Positions 1 to 6,898 are shown, counted from the first letter of the stretch. The stretch: 10,612 bases of DNA from Methanomicrobiales archaeon (GCA_019136335.1 JAGVUK010000198.1:1-10612); one strand, 5' to 3'. Notes: generated by a model not told the origin, from the letters alone. Translations and numbers: made by a program.

Positions 1-1
1 C

Positions 2-1798
2 TACAAGCCCGATGAGTTCGCGGCGCTCGCATCGGCCCGGGTCTCGAACGAAGAGAACTACCTGCTGATGAAGTTTGCCCGCGGCGTCATGAAGTCGCGG
101 CACATCGACCACTGCGCCCGGCTCTGCCACGCGTCCACTGTTGCGGGGCTTGCCGCATCGTTCGGCTCCGGCGCGATGACGAACTCCATCCTCGACATCG
201 CCGAATCGAAGTGCGTCTTCGTTATCGGGTCCAACACCTTCGAGCAGCACCCCCTCATCGGCCGCAAGGTCATGCAGGCAAAGCTGAACGGCGGAAAACT
301 CATCGTCTTCGACCCGCGTCTCACGCCGACCGCAAAGCAGGCGGATCTCTATGCATCCTTCTACTCCGGCACCGACGTGGCCATCCTCAACTGCCTGATG
401 GGAGAGATCATCAGGAACGGATGGGAGGACAAGGAATGGGTTTCGACCCGTGCAAAGGGATACGAGGAACTCAAGAAGGTGGTGCTCAGCGACACGTATC
501 TCCCCGAGAACGTCGAGAAGATCTCCGGGATTGCCGCTGCCGACCTCAAGACTGCAGCCGAATGGATCGGCACCTCCGAATCCTCCGCACTCCTCTACTC
601 GATGGGCATCACCCAACACACTGTGGGTGTCGACAACGTCAAGTCGACCGCAAACCTTCAGATGCTCACCGGAAACATCGGCAAGCGCGGTGGCGGCGTG
701 AACGCTCTCCGCGGGCAGAACAACGTGCAGGGTGCCTGCGACATGGGGGCGCTCCCGGTCGTCTTCACCGGCTACCAGAAGGTCACCGATGCGGCAGCCC
801 ACAAGAAGTTCGCCGACGCCTGGGGCTTCCCTGACGGCATCTGCGAGCCGAAGAACGGCTACGAGGTCACCGTCATGATGGACGTCCTGACCGACAACCC
901 CGGCGAACTCAAGTGCATGTACATCATGGGCGAGAATCCGATGCTCTCCGACCCGGACCTCAACCACGTCAAGCACGCCCTCGAGAGCCTGGAGTTCCTG
1001 GTCGTCCAGGACATCTTCCTGACCGAGACTGCCGAGATGGCCGACGTGGTCCTTCCCGCCGCCTGCTACGCGGAGCGGGACGGCACCCAGACCAGCACCG
1101 AGCGGCGCGTCCAGATGTGGCGCAAGGCCCAGAACCCGCCCGGCGAAGCAAAGGAAGACTGGCAGATCATCAGCGAACTCGCCGCCAGGATGGGCTACGC
1201 GAAGCAGTTCCCCTACCAGAATATCGAGGAGATCTTCACCGAGGTCGCCGCCGTCACCCCGTCCTACCACGGCATGACCTACGAGCGGCTCAACAGGCCC
1301 GAAGCGCTCCACTGGCCCTGCCCCACCACAGAGCACCCGGGAACGCCCATCCTGCATATCGGCAAGTGCTCACACCCCGATGGAATGGGCGTGATGCACG
1401 CCATCGAATGGAAACCGCCTGCAGAGGTGCCCGACGATGAGTACCCCTATCTCTTCACCACCGGACGTTGCATCTGGCACTGGCACACCGGGTCCATGAC
1501 CCGCCGGTCTGCAACCCTCGACGCCGAGGTCCCCACCGGCTGGATCGAGATCAACCCCGAGGACGCAAAGGCGCTCGGCATCCAGAACAAGGAGATGGTC
1601 CGTGTGACCTCCCGCCGCGGGACCATTGACGTCGCCACGAAGGTGACCCCCGACATCAAGAAGGGTGTCATGTTCATGCCGTTCCACTTCGCCGAGTGCG
1701 CGGCAAACATCCTGACCCACAACGCTCTCGACCCGATCGCGAAGATCCCGGAGTTCAAGGCCTGTGCTGTGAAGGTTGAGAAGATTACGGAGGCCTGA
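2..1798 (+). CDS. fdhA: Formate dehydrogenase alpha subunit, F420-dependent type (5'-truncated by window edge)
   Basis: This is the catalytic subunit that oxidises formate to CO2 at a molybdenum or tungsten bis-pterin site; electrons pass through Fe-S clusters to FdhB and F420. The reading frame is open from base 2, so the N-terminus, including the expected [4Fe-4S] motif, lies outside the window. About 598 residues remain. The active-site motif HCARLCHAS is encoded around bases 110-136. Its second Cys (125-127) occupies the place of the selenocysteine of E. coli FdhF and is followed by the conserved His, so this is the Cys form. LRGQNNVQGACDMG (from about 707) holds the conserved active-site Arg (710-712). 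The molybdopterin-dinucleotide-binding C-terminal domain starts near 1440 (YPYLFTTGR) and includes GWIEINPEDA and MFMPFHF. The TGA stop lies two bases before fdhB, so the two genes are an operon. Family and function are secure; the metal (Mo or W) cannot be read from the sequence. Confidence 0.96.
   Translation, partial: YKPDEFAALASARVSNEENYLLMKFARGVMKSRHIDHCARLCHASTVAGLAASFGSGAMTNSILDIAESKCVFVIGSNTFEQHPLIGRKVMQAKLNGGKLIVFDPRLTPTAKQADLYASFYSGTDVAILNCLMGEIIRNGWEDKEWVSTRAKGYEELKKVVLSDTYLPENVEKISGIAAADLKTAAEWIGTSESSALLYSMGITQHTVGVDNVKSTANLQMLTGNIGKRGGGVNALRGQNNVQGACDMGALPVVFTGYQKVTDAAAHKKFADAWGFPDGICEPKNGYEVTVMMDVLTDNPGELKCMYIMGENPMLSDPDLNHVKHALESLEFLVVQDIFLTETAEMADVVLPAACYAERDGTQTSTERRVQMWRKAQNPPGEAKEDWQIISELAARMGYAKQFPYQNIEEIFTEVAAVTPSYHGMTYERLNRPEALHWPCPTTEHPGTPILHIGKCSHPDGMGVMHAIEWKPPAEVPDDEYPYLFTTGRCIWHWHTGSMTRRSATLDAEVPTGWIEINPEDAKALGIQNKEMVRVTSRRGTIDVATKVTPDIKKGVMFMPFHFAECAANILTHNALDPIAKIPEFKACAVKVEKITEA
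1789..1793 (+). promoter_or_regulatory. Shine-Dalgarno sequence of fdhB
   Basis: GGAGG lies seven bases before the fdhB ATG and overlaps the last fdhA codons. It fixes the fdhB start at 1801. Confidence 0.85.
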
Positions 1799-1800
1799 AG

Positions 1801-3039
1801 ATGGTAGCAAAAGGAGATACATTCTATGCATGGGCAGCCGACGCCGCCTGCCAGGAGAGGGGCGAGTGCGGTGGAGCGGTCACCGCTCTGCTGACGCACG
1901 CTCTCTCGTCCGGCATGGTGGACGCGGTCCTTGCAGTCAAGAAGGGACAGGACATCTACGATGCGGTCCCGACACTCATCACCGACCCCGCCGAGATCGC
2001 GCAGACATCCGGGTCGCTCCACTGCGGGACGCTCCTGCTCTCGAAGCTCGTCAAGGAGTTCCTGGACGGCGCGAAAGATATGCGGATCGCCATCCCGGTG
2101 AAGGGCTGCGACGCGATGGGGCTCTACGAACTTGCAAAGCGCAACCAGGTCAACCTGGACAACATCCTGATGATCGGCCTCAACTGCGGCGGTTCGGTCA
2201 GCCCGGTCCTGGCCCGGAAGATGATCCGCGAGAAGTTCGGGGTCGACCCCGACGATGTGGTCAAGGAAGAGATCGACAAGGGCCAGTTCATCATCGTCAC
2301 CAAGGACGGCCAGCACAAGGGCATCTCGATGGACGAACTCGAAGAAGAGGGGTTCGGCCGCCGGGGGAACTGCCGCCGGTGTAAGATGAAGGTCCCGCGC
2401 CAGGCCGACCTCGCCTGCGGGAACTGGGGTGTCATCGGTGATAAGGCCGGGAAGGCCACGTTCGTCGAGGTCTGCTCCGAGAAAGGCGCAAACCTCCTCG
2501 ACGCGGCGGTGAAGGCTGGAAGCCTCAAGACCGATGCCGCGAACCCGAAGGGTATCGAGATCCGCGGCAAGGTCGAGAACGCGATGCTGAAGCTCGGCGA
2601 CAAGTGGCGGAAGAGATACTTCGAGGGCCTCGGCGAAGGGAAGGACCGCTTAAAGAAGATCATGAACGACACCTCCCGGTGCATCAAGTGCTACGCCTGC
2701 ATCGAGAACTGCCCGATCTGCTACTGCGTCGAGTGCAGCACGAAGAAGTCCTACCTGGTCGAGCCCGGTCAGGTCCCGCCGCCGTTCATGTTCCACCTGA
2801 TCCGCTACGCCCACATCTCCGACTCGTGCATCAACTGCGGCCAGTGTGAAGAGCACTGTGCGATGGAGATCCCGAACTCGCTCTTCATGCACGCCCTGCA
2901 GGTCGACCTCCAGGAGATGTTCGGCCACACCCCGGGTGTGGACATGGAGCTCCCGGTGCTCGCGCTCGTCGAGGAGAAGACGGAGAGGAAGCGCCTCGCC
3001 GACACCGGCAGCGACCAGATCTTCAACATCTTCGAGTAA
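1801..3039 (+). CDS. fdhB: Coenzyme F420-reducing formate dehydrogenase beta subunit
   Basis: This 412-residue protein passes electrons from FdhA to the deazaflavin F420 through Fe-S clusters and FAD; it belongs to the FrhB/FdhB family. The N-terminal family domain begins with GECGGAVTALL and includes the SGSLHCGTLL and VKGCDAMGLYEL segments. A cysteine cluster follows at C191, C194 and C206 (CRRCK...LACGNWG), a usual family site. Two ferredoxin-type clusters lie at C294-C297-C300-C304 (CIKCYACIENC), with more Cys at 307, 309 and 312, and at C343-C346-C349-C353 (CINCGQCEEHC). The ATG is preceded by GGAGG at 1789-1793, seven bases away, inside the end of fdhA, so translation is probably coupled. 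The length is normal for the family and no key motif is missing. A terminator follows the TAA directly, so the operon appears to end here without an hdr or mvh gene. Confidence 0.97.
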   Translation: MVAKGDTFYAWAADAACQERGECGGAVTALLTHALSSGMVDAVLAVKKGQDIYDAVPTLITDPAEIAQTSGSLHCGTLLLSKLVKEFLDGAKDMRIAIPVKGCDAMGLYELAKRNQVNLDNILMIGLNCGGSVSPVLARKMIREKFGVDPDDVVKEEIDKGQFIIVTKDGQHKGISMDELEEEGFGRRGNCRRCKMKVPRQADLACGNWGVIGDKAGKATFVEVCSEKGANLLDAAVKAGSLKTDAANPKGIEIRGKVENAMLKLGDKWRKRYFEGLGEGKDRLKKIMNDTSRCIKCYACIENCPICYCVECSTKKSYLVEPGQVPPPFMFHLIRYAHISDSCINCGQCEEHCAMEIPNSLFMHALQVDLQEMFGHTPGVDMELPVLALVEEKTERKRLADTGSDQIFNIFE

Positions 3040-3062
3040 GGGGAAGATCCCCCTCTATTTTT
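3040..3062 (+). terminator. Terminator of the fdhAB operon
   Basis: Directly after the fdhB stop codon, GGGGA pairs with TCCCC around a three-base AGA loop, followed by TCTATTTTT. The short GC-rich hairpin and T-rich tail suit either intrinsic or archaeal U-tract termination. Confidence 0.7.
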
Positions 3063-3322
3063 GGGCAGGCTGCACCCGGCAGCCGCGGCTCTCCGGCCCC
3101 GTGCGGCGGGCCGCGGTGGACGGCGCCCCGGCGAGGGGTATAGCAACTCCCCTTCGCGGCCTTTGCGAGCGGTCCCGGTGGTACTTCCGGGCACGGTTCG
3201 TCCCCGGGTATCGCCATGGCTACCCCCGGGTGGGCGGGGTGAGGGGGTTCAGGGTATCACCCTGTACGGGCAGAGGCCGGGGAAGATCGGGATCCGGCAC
3301 CCCGGACCGCGAAACCGGGTCC
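3063..3322. other. GC-rich gene-free spacer with several inverted repeats
   Basis: No reading frame here resembles a protein and no known RNA family was recognised. Several hairpins can be drawn. GCGAGGGG (3131-3138) pairs with CCCCTTCGC (3149-3157) with one bulged T. CCCGGG occurs at 3203-3208 and again at 3225-3230, around GGGTA (3206-3210) and TACCC (3221-3225), with the palindrome GCCATGGC inside the loop. CAGGGT-ATC-ACCCTG (3250-3264) is a perfect six-base stem with a three-base loop. Possible roles are a structured noncoding RNA or simply a base-composition effect. I looked for tRNA, SRP RNA and RNase P RNA signatures and found none. Confidence 0.45.
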
Positions 3323-3358
3323 TATAATGCGGAATCCAGGTAACAGTCCCGCAGTATA
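3323..3358. repeat. Inverted repeat with 10-base arms
   Basis: TATAATGCGG (3323-3332) and CCGCAGTATA (3349-3358) are reverse complements at nine of ten positions, separated by 16 bases. The repeat lies just beyond the T-rich terminator tract of the minus-strand secreted-protein gene. It could be a hairpin protecting that transcript's 3' end or a protein-binding site; the sequence does not decide. Confidence 0.5.
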
Positions 3359-3360
3359 CG

Positions 3361-3378
3361 AAAAAAGAAGAGAAGAGA
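3361..3378 (-). terminator. Pyrimidine/U-rich terminator of the secreted-protein gene
   Basis: Read on the minus strand, a pyrimidine run ending in six T lies 10-27 bases after the TGA stop at 3388. Such T tracts are typical archaeal termination signals. Confidence 0.55.
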
Positions 3379-3387
3379 TGGGCCTGC

Positions 3388-3882
3388 TCAGGGAACCACG
3401 TGAGAGAGGGCCGGGATTGCGCTCAGGTCCGCGAAGGTCTCCTCGTGGCCGTCCGGGAACCGGACCACCGTCAGGTCCGGGGAGAAATCGGCCTCGACCA
3501 GCGGCGCAAACCAGTAGCGGTCGAGCATCTTCTGCGCCCCGGTGAAATCAAGTCCCGGCGTCGAGTAGACGCTGCCGGCATCGGTACTCCTGACCTTTGC
3601 GAAACCCTGGATCGAGAACGTGGCGGAGTCGCTCCTGGCCGAGGTCACCGTTACCGGAGCCCCGGTTGCCGTCTCGAGCGCGGACCTCAGTTCCTGCTCG
3701 GGTTCGGCGATCCGGAAGAAGACGGCGATCCTCTCGATCCACGAGAGTGTGTAGTTGAAGGTGACATCTGCGCTCCCGTCCGTCTCCACGGTTATCCGGA
3801 GGTTGTCTGCGCTGAATGCCCCGGCCGGGGCTGCCATAAGCGACAGGATCAGGAGGGAGGCGACCAGAATTCCGCGTTTCAT
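3388..3882 (-). CDS. Secreted protein of unknown function
   Basis: The 164-residue product has a Sec-type signal peptide: MKRG, a hydrophobic stretch at about residues 5-17, then APAGA with probable cleavage after residue 22. The mature part, about 142 residues, has no cysteine and no C-terminal membrane anchor, so it should be released or held at the surface by contacts. Its start (NLRITVETDGSADVTFNYTL) suggests an extracellular beta-rich domain. I do not recognise the family with certainty. The start at 3882 is chosen over an in-frame ATG at 3903 because GAGGT precedes it with six bases between, and because the TATA element at 3918-3923 places transcription start near 3895, downstream of the upper ATG. 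It lies downstream of the DUF1616 gene on the same strand but with its own promoter. Confidence 0.8.
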   Translation of the reverse strand: MKRGILVASLLILSLMAAPAGAFSADNLRITVETDGSADVTFNYTLSWIERIAVFFRIAEPEQELRSALETATGAPVTVTSARSDSATFSIQGFAKVRSTDAGSVYSTPGLDFTGAQKMLDRYWFAPLVEADFSPDLTVVRFPDGHEETFADLSAIPALSHVVP

Positions 3883-3917
3883 CCTTGTACCTCGAAGAAC
3901 CATACGCCGTCCTGGAG

Positions 3918-3923
3918 TATAAA
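3918..3923 (-). promoter_or_regulatory. TATA box of the secreted-protein gene
   Basis: TTTATA on the minus strand matches archaeal box A. A start site about 25 bases downstream gives a leader of roughly 13 bases carrying the GAGGT ribosome-binding site. Confidence 0.6.
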
Positions 3924-4030
3924 CATTTGGAGGGTCGCCGAAGCCTGCAGTGGCCCGAGATGATTGATCTTTTCGCCCCGTTCATGGGCAGAGGAGGGAT
4001 CCGCAAACAACCGGCAGGAAGGCATCCCAT

Positions 4031-4047
4031 CGCGGGATAACCCCGCG
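4031..4047 (-). repeat. Hairpin after the DUF1616 gene
   Basis: CGCGGG and CCCGCG form a six-base stem around a five-base loop, eight bases beyond the DUF1616 stop. No T tract follows on the minus strand, so it is at best a weak terminator or a 3'-end stabilising hairpin. Confidence 0.35.
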
Positions 4048-4054
4048 CCCTTCG

Positions 4055-4777
4055 TCAGTGCACCCGCAGCCAGAGGTGCAGGTTGCGGTAACCCGCCCCG
4101 ATGAGACTGCCCGCCGGTATCTCTTCAGGCGGCGGCTCCGCAAAGAGGAGGAACTCAAGCCGGTTCACGTCCGGATCCATGATCCGGAAGGTGTAGGGCT
4201 GCTCTACGGTCCGGTTGTCCGGCACCGTGACGGAGAACCGGTCAAGGAGCGTCGCCGAGACTACTGTCGATCTGTTCGTCGCGTCATCAAACCTGCTCTC
4301 CACGGCAAAGGTCTCCACCGTGTAGGTGATATCCCGGGATTCGTGGTTCCCGATCCCGATGATGACCGTCTGCGGCGTCCTGGACATGAACTCGGTCGGG
4401 TAGTCGGCTGCCTTCCCCGTCGGCCCGAGGATGTAGAACTCGGTGAACTTCTCCCCCTCTCCCGGGGCGACGATGATGAAGACCGTTGCCCCGAGAGCCA
4501 CGAGGACGGCGGCGATGAGGACGAGGCTCAGGGTCCTTTCGATCCGGGGAACGGAACCGCCGGAGAGGTCTTTTGGGGCTGCCGCCGTGCGGCGGCTCCC
4601 GGCCCCGCCCGGCCCGCTCCGTGCCGGAGAGAGGGCCGCGACCAGCAGGCAGCCGGCGGCGAAGAGGATGCGCACCAGGGCGGGGGCGATCCGGGGGCAG
4701 GGGGCAGTAACGCCCGGCGGGACGGTGCGGGAGCGCAGGCGATCGGAGAGAGGACCTGCGGAGGCTTCAGGAGGCAT
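4055..4777 (-). CDS. DUF1616 family membrane protein, reduced N-terminal domain
   Basis: The C-terminal two-thirds of this 240-residue protein match DUF1616, a family of envelope proteins common in methanogens. A membrane helix at about 82-103 is followed by GEGEKFTEFYILGPTGKA (107-123), the NHE motif (144-146), a beta-rich extracellular domain, and the family-type end YRNLHLWLRV. The function of DUF1616 is not established; the topology suggests an extracytoplasmic domain anchored by a helix. Family members usually start with about four membrane helices. Here residues 1-80 are Pro/Ala/Arg-rich with one weak hydrophobic stretch (about 33-49), so that domain appears lost or reduced. The ATG has no Shine-Dalgarno sequence; a TATA element about 27 bases upstream predicts a leaderless mRNA. 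An internal start cannot be excluded. It is divergent from two archaellin-like genes, suggesting a cell-surface role. Confidence 0.85.
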   Translation of the reverse strand: MPPEASAGPLSDRLRSRTVPPGVTAPCPRIAPALVRILFAAGCLLVAALSPARSGPGGAGSRRTAAAPKDLSGGSVPRIERTLSLVLIAAVLVALGATVFIIVAPGEGEKFTEFYILGPTGKAADYPTEFMSRTPQTVIIGIGNHESRDITYTVETFAVESRFDDATNRSTVVSATLLDRFSVTVPDNRTVEQPYTFRIMDPDVNRLEFLLFAEPPPEEIPAGSLIGAGYRNLHLWLRVH

Positions 4778-4800
4778 TCTGTTACCCCATGATAAGCCAA

Positions 4801-4810
4801 CTATAAATAA
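4801..4810 (-). promoter_or_regulatory. TATA box of the DUF1616 gene
   Basis: TTATTTATAG on the minus strand is a good archaeal box A. Its TTTATA core is centred about 27 bases before the ATG at 4777, so transcription should start within a few bases of the start codon. Confidence 0.65.
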
Positions 4811-4961
4811 GTTCCCGGTGGAGACCCACTGTCTCGCATATCGATTCTCGATACCCGGTAACCCTCAGAGGCAGAGAGTACCGGCCGGATTTCGCGCTCT
4901 TCGGAAGGCCGCACCGGGAGCGGAACCCTGCGGCCCTGCCACCGCGGACGATATCAGCACC

Positions 4962-4969
4962 TTTTAATT
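4962..4969 (+). promoter_or_regulatory. TATA-like element of the archaellin-like genes
   Basis: TTTTAATT is an AT-rich island in GC-rich DNA, centred about 29 bases before the ATG at 4995. It predicts a leaderless or nearly leaderless transcript for the two-gene unit. Confidence 0.5.
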
Positions 4970-4994
4970 GAGGCGCGACCAACCCCCGATCATT

Positions 4995-5549
4995 ATGCCC
5001 CGGGAAGAGAGGGATGAGCAGGCTTTCACGGGCCTTGAGGCGGGCATCATCTTCATCGCCTTCGTCGTCGTTGCATCGGTCTTCGCCTACGTCGTTCTCG
5101 GGGCGGGCATGGCGACGTCGCAGAAGAACCAGGAGGTGCTGCACGCCGCCCTCGACGAGGCCGGGTCCGCCCTCCGCCCGGGGAATGCGGTGATTACGAA
5201 ACTGGACGGAGGCCTTCTCCGGTTCAGCGAGTTCGATCTCGAGACCGCGGCCGGACCGACCGCCATCGATATGGAGAGCGTGACCTGCACCATCGCCACG
5301 ACGGAGGCGCTCTTCACGTTTCCCCCCGGTGACCCTGCTGTAGACCTCTCCTGGCGGTACCGCAGGGACACCGACGATGTGCTGGAAGCAGGGGAGGTCG
5401 TCACAGTGAGGCTGACCCCGGACAGCACGGGGATCGGGCGCGGGGACACGTTCACCATCGGAGTGACCGCCACGGGAGGAGAGACTGCTTCGTTGACGAG
5501 AACGATTCCTGCCGGTGCCGGGGAGAATGTCTACATCGAGCTCTTCTGA
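4995..5549 (+). CDS. Archaellin/type IV pilin-like protein 1
   Basis: The 184-residue product begins with a class III (prepilin/preflagellin-type) signal. A short charged leader, MPREERDEQAFTG, is followed by the hydrophobic segment LEAGIIFIAFVVVASVFAYV. Processing by a FlaK/PibD-like peptidase after G13 is expected, and the helix would form the filament core. The C-terminal domain looks like an archaellin beta domain and ends with TASLTRTIPAGAGENV, similar to the end of its neighbour. No archaellum motor, ATPase or peptidase gene is in the window, so archaellum subunit versus pilus or other surface filament is undecided. The start is ATG 4995 rather than TTG 4968, because the TATA-like element would put the TTG upstream of transcription start and because the signal peptide length then fits. 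The gene overlaps the next one by 23 bases. Confidence 0.85.
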   Translation: MPREERDEQAFTGLEAGIIFIAFVVVASVFAYVVLGAGMATSQKNQEVLHAALDEAGSALRPGNAVITKLDGGLLRFSEFDLETAAGPTAIDMESVTCTIATTEALFTFPPGDPAVDLSWRYRRDTDDVLEAGEVVTVRLTPDSTGIGRGDTFTIGVTATGGETASLTRTIPAGAGENVYIELF

Positions 5550-6108
5550 TGCCGGGTTCACCGGGCTTGAGGCGGCGGTCGTCCTGCTCGCGTTCGTCAT
5601 CGTGGCAGCCGTCTTCGGGTTCGTCGTCCTGCAGGCAGGTTTCTCCTCTGCACAGCGGGGCCAGTCGGTCATTCACGACGGTATCAGGCAGGCGGGGTCG
5701 AGCTGCATGGTGGCCGGTATCGTCTACGGCATCAGCGCCACCCCCGGGTTCGTGGAATCGATCGTCGTCCCGGTCGGCCTGACGGCCGGCAGCGAGCCGA
5801 TCGATATCGCCACGGTCTCCGTCCGGTTCGTCGGCCAAAAACACAGCGGGATCGTCTCCCCGAGTCTACCTCTGGTTGGCGTCTTCCCGGAACCCGGGTT
5901 CTGGAGCGTCCAGGAGCGGGTGAACAGCGACGCCGATCTCCTCCTTGAGCCAGGAGAACAGTTCGTTTTGAACATCTCGCCGAAATCCCTGGTAGACTGC
6001 AGACCCTACGGGTCGTTTGCCATCGAGATCAAACCGGCCGGGAGGGCGGCGCTCCGGGTCGAGAGGACGGTTCCCGGCAGCATCGAGCGGGTGAACCGGC
6101 TGGACTGA
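5527..6108 (+). CDS. Archaellin/type IV pilin-like protein 2
   Basis: This 193-residue paralogue of the preceding product has the leader MSTSSSSDAGFTG, probable cleavage after G13, then LEAAVVLLAFVIVAAVFGFVV. Its leader is Ser-rich and has no Lys or Arg, unlike the charged leader of protein 1. The globular part includes PGEQFVLNISP and ends with RVERTVPGSIERVN, comparable to the TASLTRTIPAG end of protein 1. Two cysteines, in SSCMV and VDCRPY, could form a disulfide in the mature protein. The ATG at 5527 lies inside the end of the first gene and is preceded almost without gap by GGGGAG, so translational coupling is likely. A GTG at 5515 is the alternative start. The stop lies four bases from the convergent hydrolase gene. 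A filament subunit is likely; which filament is not known. Confidence 0.83.
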   Translation: MSTSSSSDAGFTGLEAAVVLLAFVIVAAVFGFVVLQAGFSSAQRGQSVIHDGIRQAGSSCMVAGIVYGISATPGFVESIVVPVGLTAGSEPIDIATVSVRFVGQKHSGIVSPSLPLVGVFPEPGFWSVQERVNSDADLLLEPGEQFVLNISPKSLVDCRPYGSFAIEIKPAGRAALRVERTVPGSIERVNRLD

Positions 6109-6112
6109 CGGA

Positions 6113-6799
6113 TCACTCCGGAGAGAGAAAGTCCCGGTACCGGACCATCCCCGCGATCCCGGCGGCTCCCACCGCCGCAAGCAGCAGGTAATCCTCCGGT
6201 CCGCCCCCGGCCATCAGGATGCTCTCCGGGATACCGGCCGCCCAGGCGTAGAGGGAGGCGACGGCAAGGAGGAGAAGGAGCGGGACTGCCACGCGGGCGA
6301 GCGTTCGGGCGACCGGGAGAAGGTCCGGCCGGTCGCCCCGGCAGGCGGCGAGGGCGATCGCGGCCGACGCGATGAGGAAGATCCACTCCGAAAGCGACGA
6401 GACCTCTGCGAGTACGGCGTTGCCGAAGTAGTCGGTGAACTCGTAGGGCTGGTACGGGCCGAGGAGCGGGAAGTACCAGGTGACGGGGATCGCCCACATC
6501 GCATCGATGACCTGGTGGGAGAGTACACCGGCCGCGACGGCAAGGATGGCGAACGATCTCCGCCGCCGTTCGAGAACGGCGCCTGCCACAAGGAGGAGCG
6601 CAAGGAAGAGCAGCCCGTGCGCGAATATCCGGCCGGAGTTGAGCGACTCCGCGAGCAGGATGTGACCCACCGGTTTGTCGATCAGGTCGGGGAGGACGGC
6701 CCCGAGGGCGGAGAAACCGATGAGCCGCCGGTCGCCGGGGCGCCTCGCGACCGCAAGGCCGAGGACGAGACCGAGCAGGAGGTGGCAGGCGATGAACAT
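6113..6799 (-). CDS. Membrane-bound metal-dependent hydrolase, DUF457/YdjM type
   Basis: This 228-residue polytopic protein has the histidine/aspartate pattern of the YdjM/DUF457 family of membrane-embedded metal-dependent hydrolases. Visible motifs are H6 in ACHLLLG, LPDLIDKP (36-43) with D38 and D41, H46, H61 in AHG, and LSHQVIDAMW (93-102) with H95 and D99. Four or more hydrophobic segments follow, at about 63-75, 85-97, 138-152, 172-188 and 205-217. The family fold is known but the substrates of archaeal members are not; lipids or envelope compounds are plausible. The ATG has no spaced Shine-Dalgarno sequence, and a TATA element about 29 bases upstream suggests a leaderless transcript. 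The gene converges on the second archaellin-like gene and is divergent from a small membrane protein gene. Confidence 0.85.
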   Translation of the reverse strand: MFIACHLLLGLVLGLAVARRPGDRRLIGFSALGAVLPDLIDKPVGHILLAESLNSGRIFAHGLLFLALLLVAGAVLERRRRSFAILAVAAGVLSHQVIDAMWAIPVTWYFPLLGPYQPYEFTDYFGNAVLAEVSSLSEWIFLIASAAIALAACRGDRPDLLPVARTLARVAVPLLLLLAVASLYAWAAGIPESILMAGGGPEDYLLLAAVGAAGIAGMVRYRDFLSPE

Positions 6800-6825
6800 C
6801 CCTCATGACGTCGGTGCCGGCCGGC

Positions 6826-6831
6826 ATATAA
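6826..6831 (-). promoter_or_regulatory. TATA box of the hydrolase gene, possibly shared with the divergent gene
   Basis: TTATAT on the minus strand is centred about 29 bases before the hydrolase ATG at 6799. Read on the plus strand, the same island (CATATAACC) could also start transcription toward the 63-residue membrane protein, with a leader near 55 bases. Confidence 0.5.
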
Positions 6832-6898
6832 CCCTGCGGTCCGGGCGTATCCACAAACCCTATGCCCGGGGAAGACCGACATTTCCCCATCGCCGGAC

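Noticed and set aside
1447..2316. Long open frame on the minus strand across the fdhA-fdhB junction
   Set aside because: It is antisense to two unmistakable genes and has no recognisable domain; such shadows are common at high GC with biased codon use.
3063..3360. tRNA, SRP RNA or RNase P RNA in the spacer after fdhB
   Set aside because: No T-arm with a matching acceptor stem, no SRP helix 8 core motif and no RNase P core motif could be found on either strand by eye. A covariance-model search (Infernal/Rfam) would settle it.
3883..3903. Upstream ATG (3903) for the secreted protein
   Set aside because: It lies only about 17 bases from the TATA centre, so it would precede transcription start, and it puts a seven-residue polar extension before a normal signal peptide.
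3400..3963. 187-codon plus-strand frame opposite the secreted protein
   Set aside because: The minus strand has a signal peptide, a ribosome-binding site and a TATA box; the plus-strand frame has none of these.
4058..4792. 244-codon plus-strand frame opposite the DUF1616 gene
   Set aside because: The minus-strand protein matches DUF1616 to its last residues; the plus-strand product is charged, repetitive and unlike any family I know.
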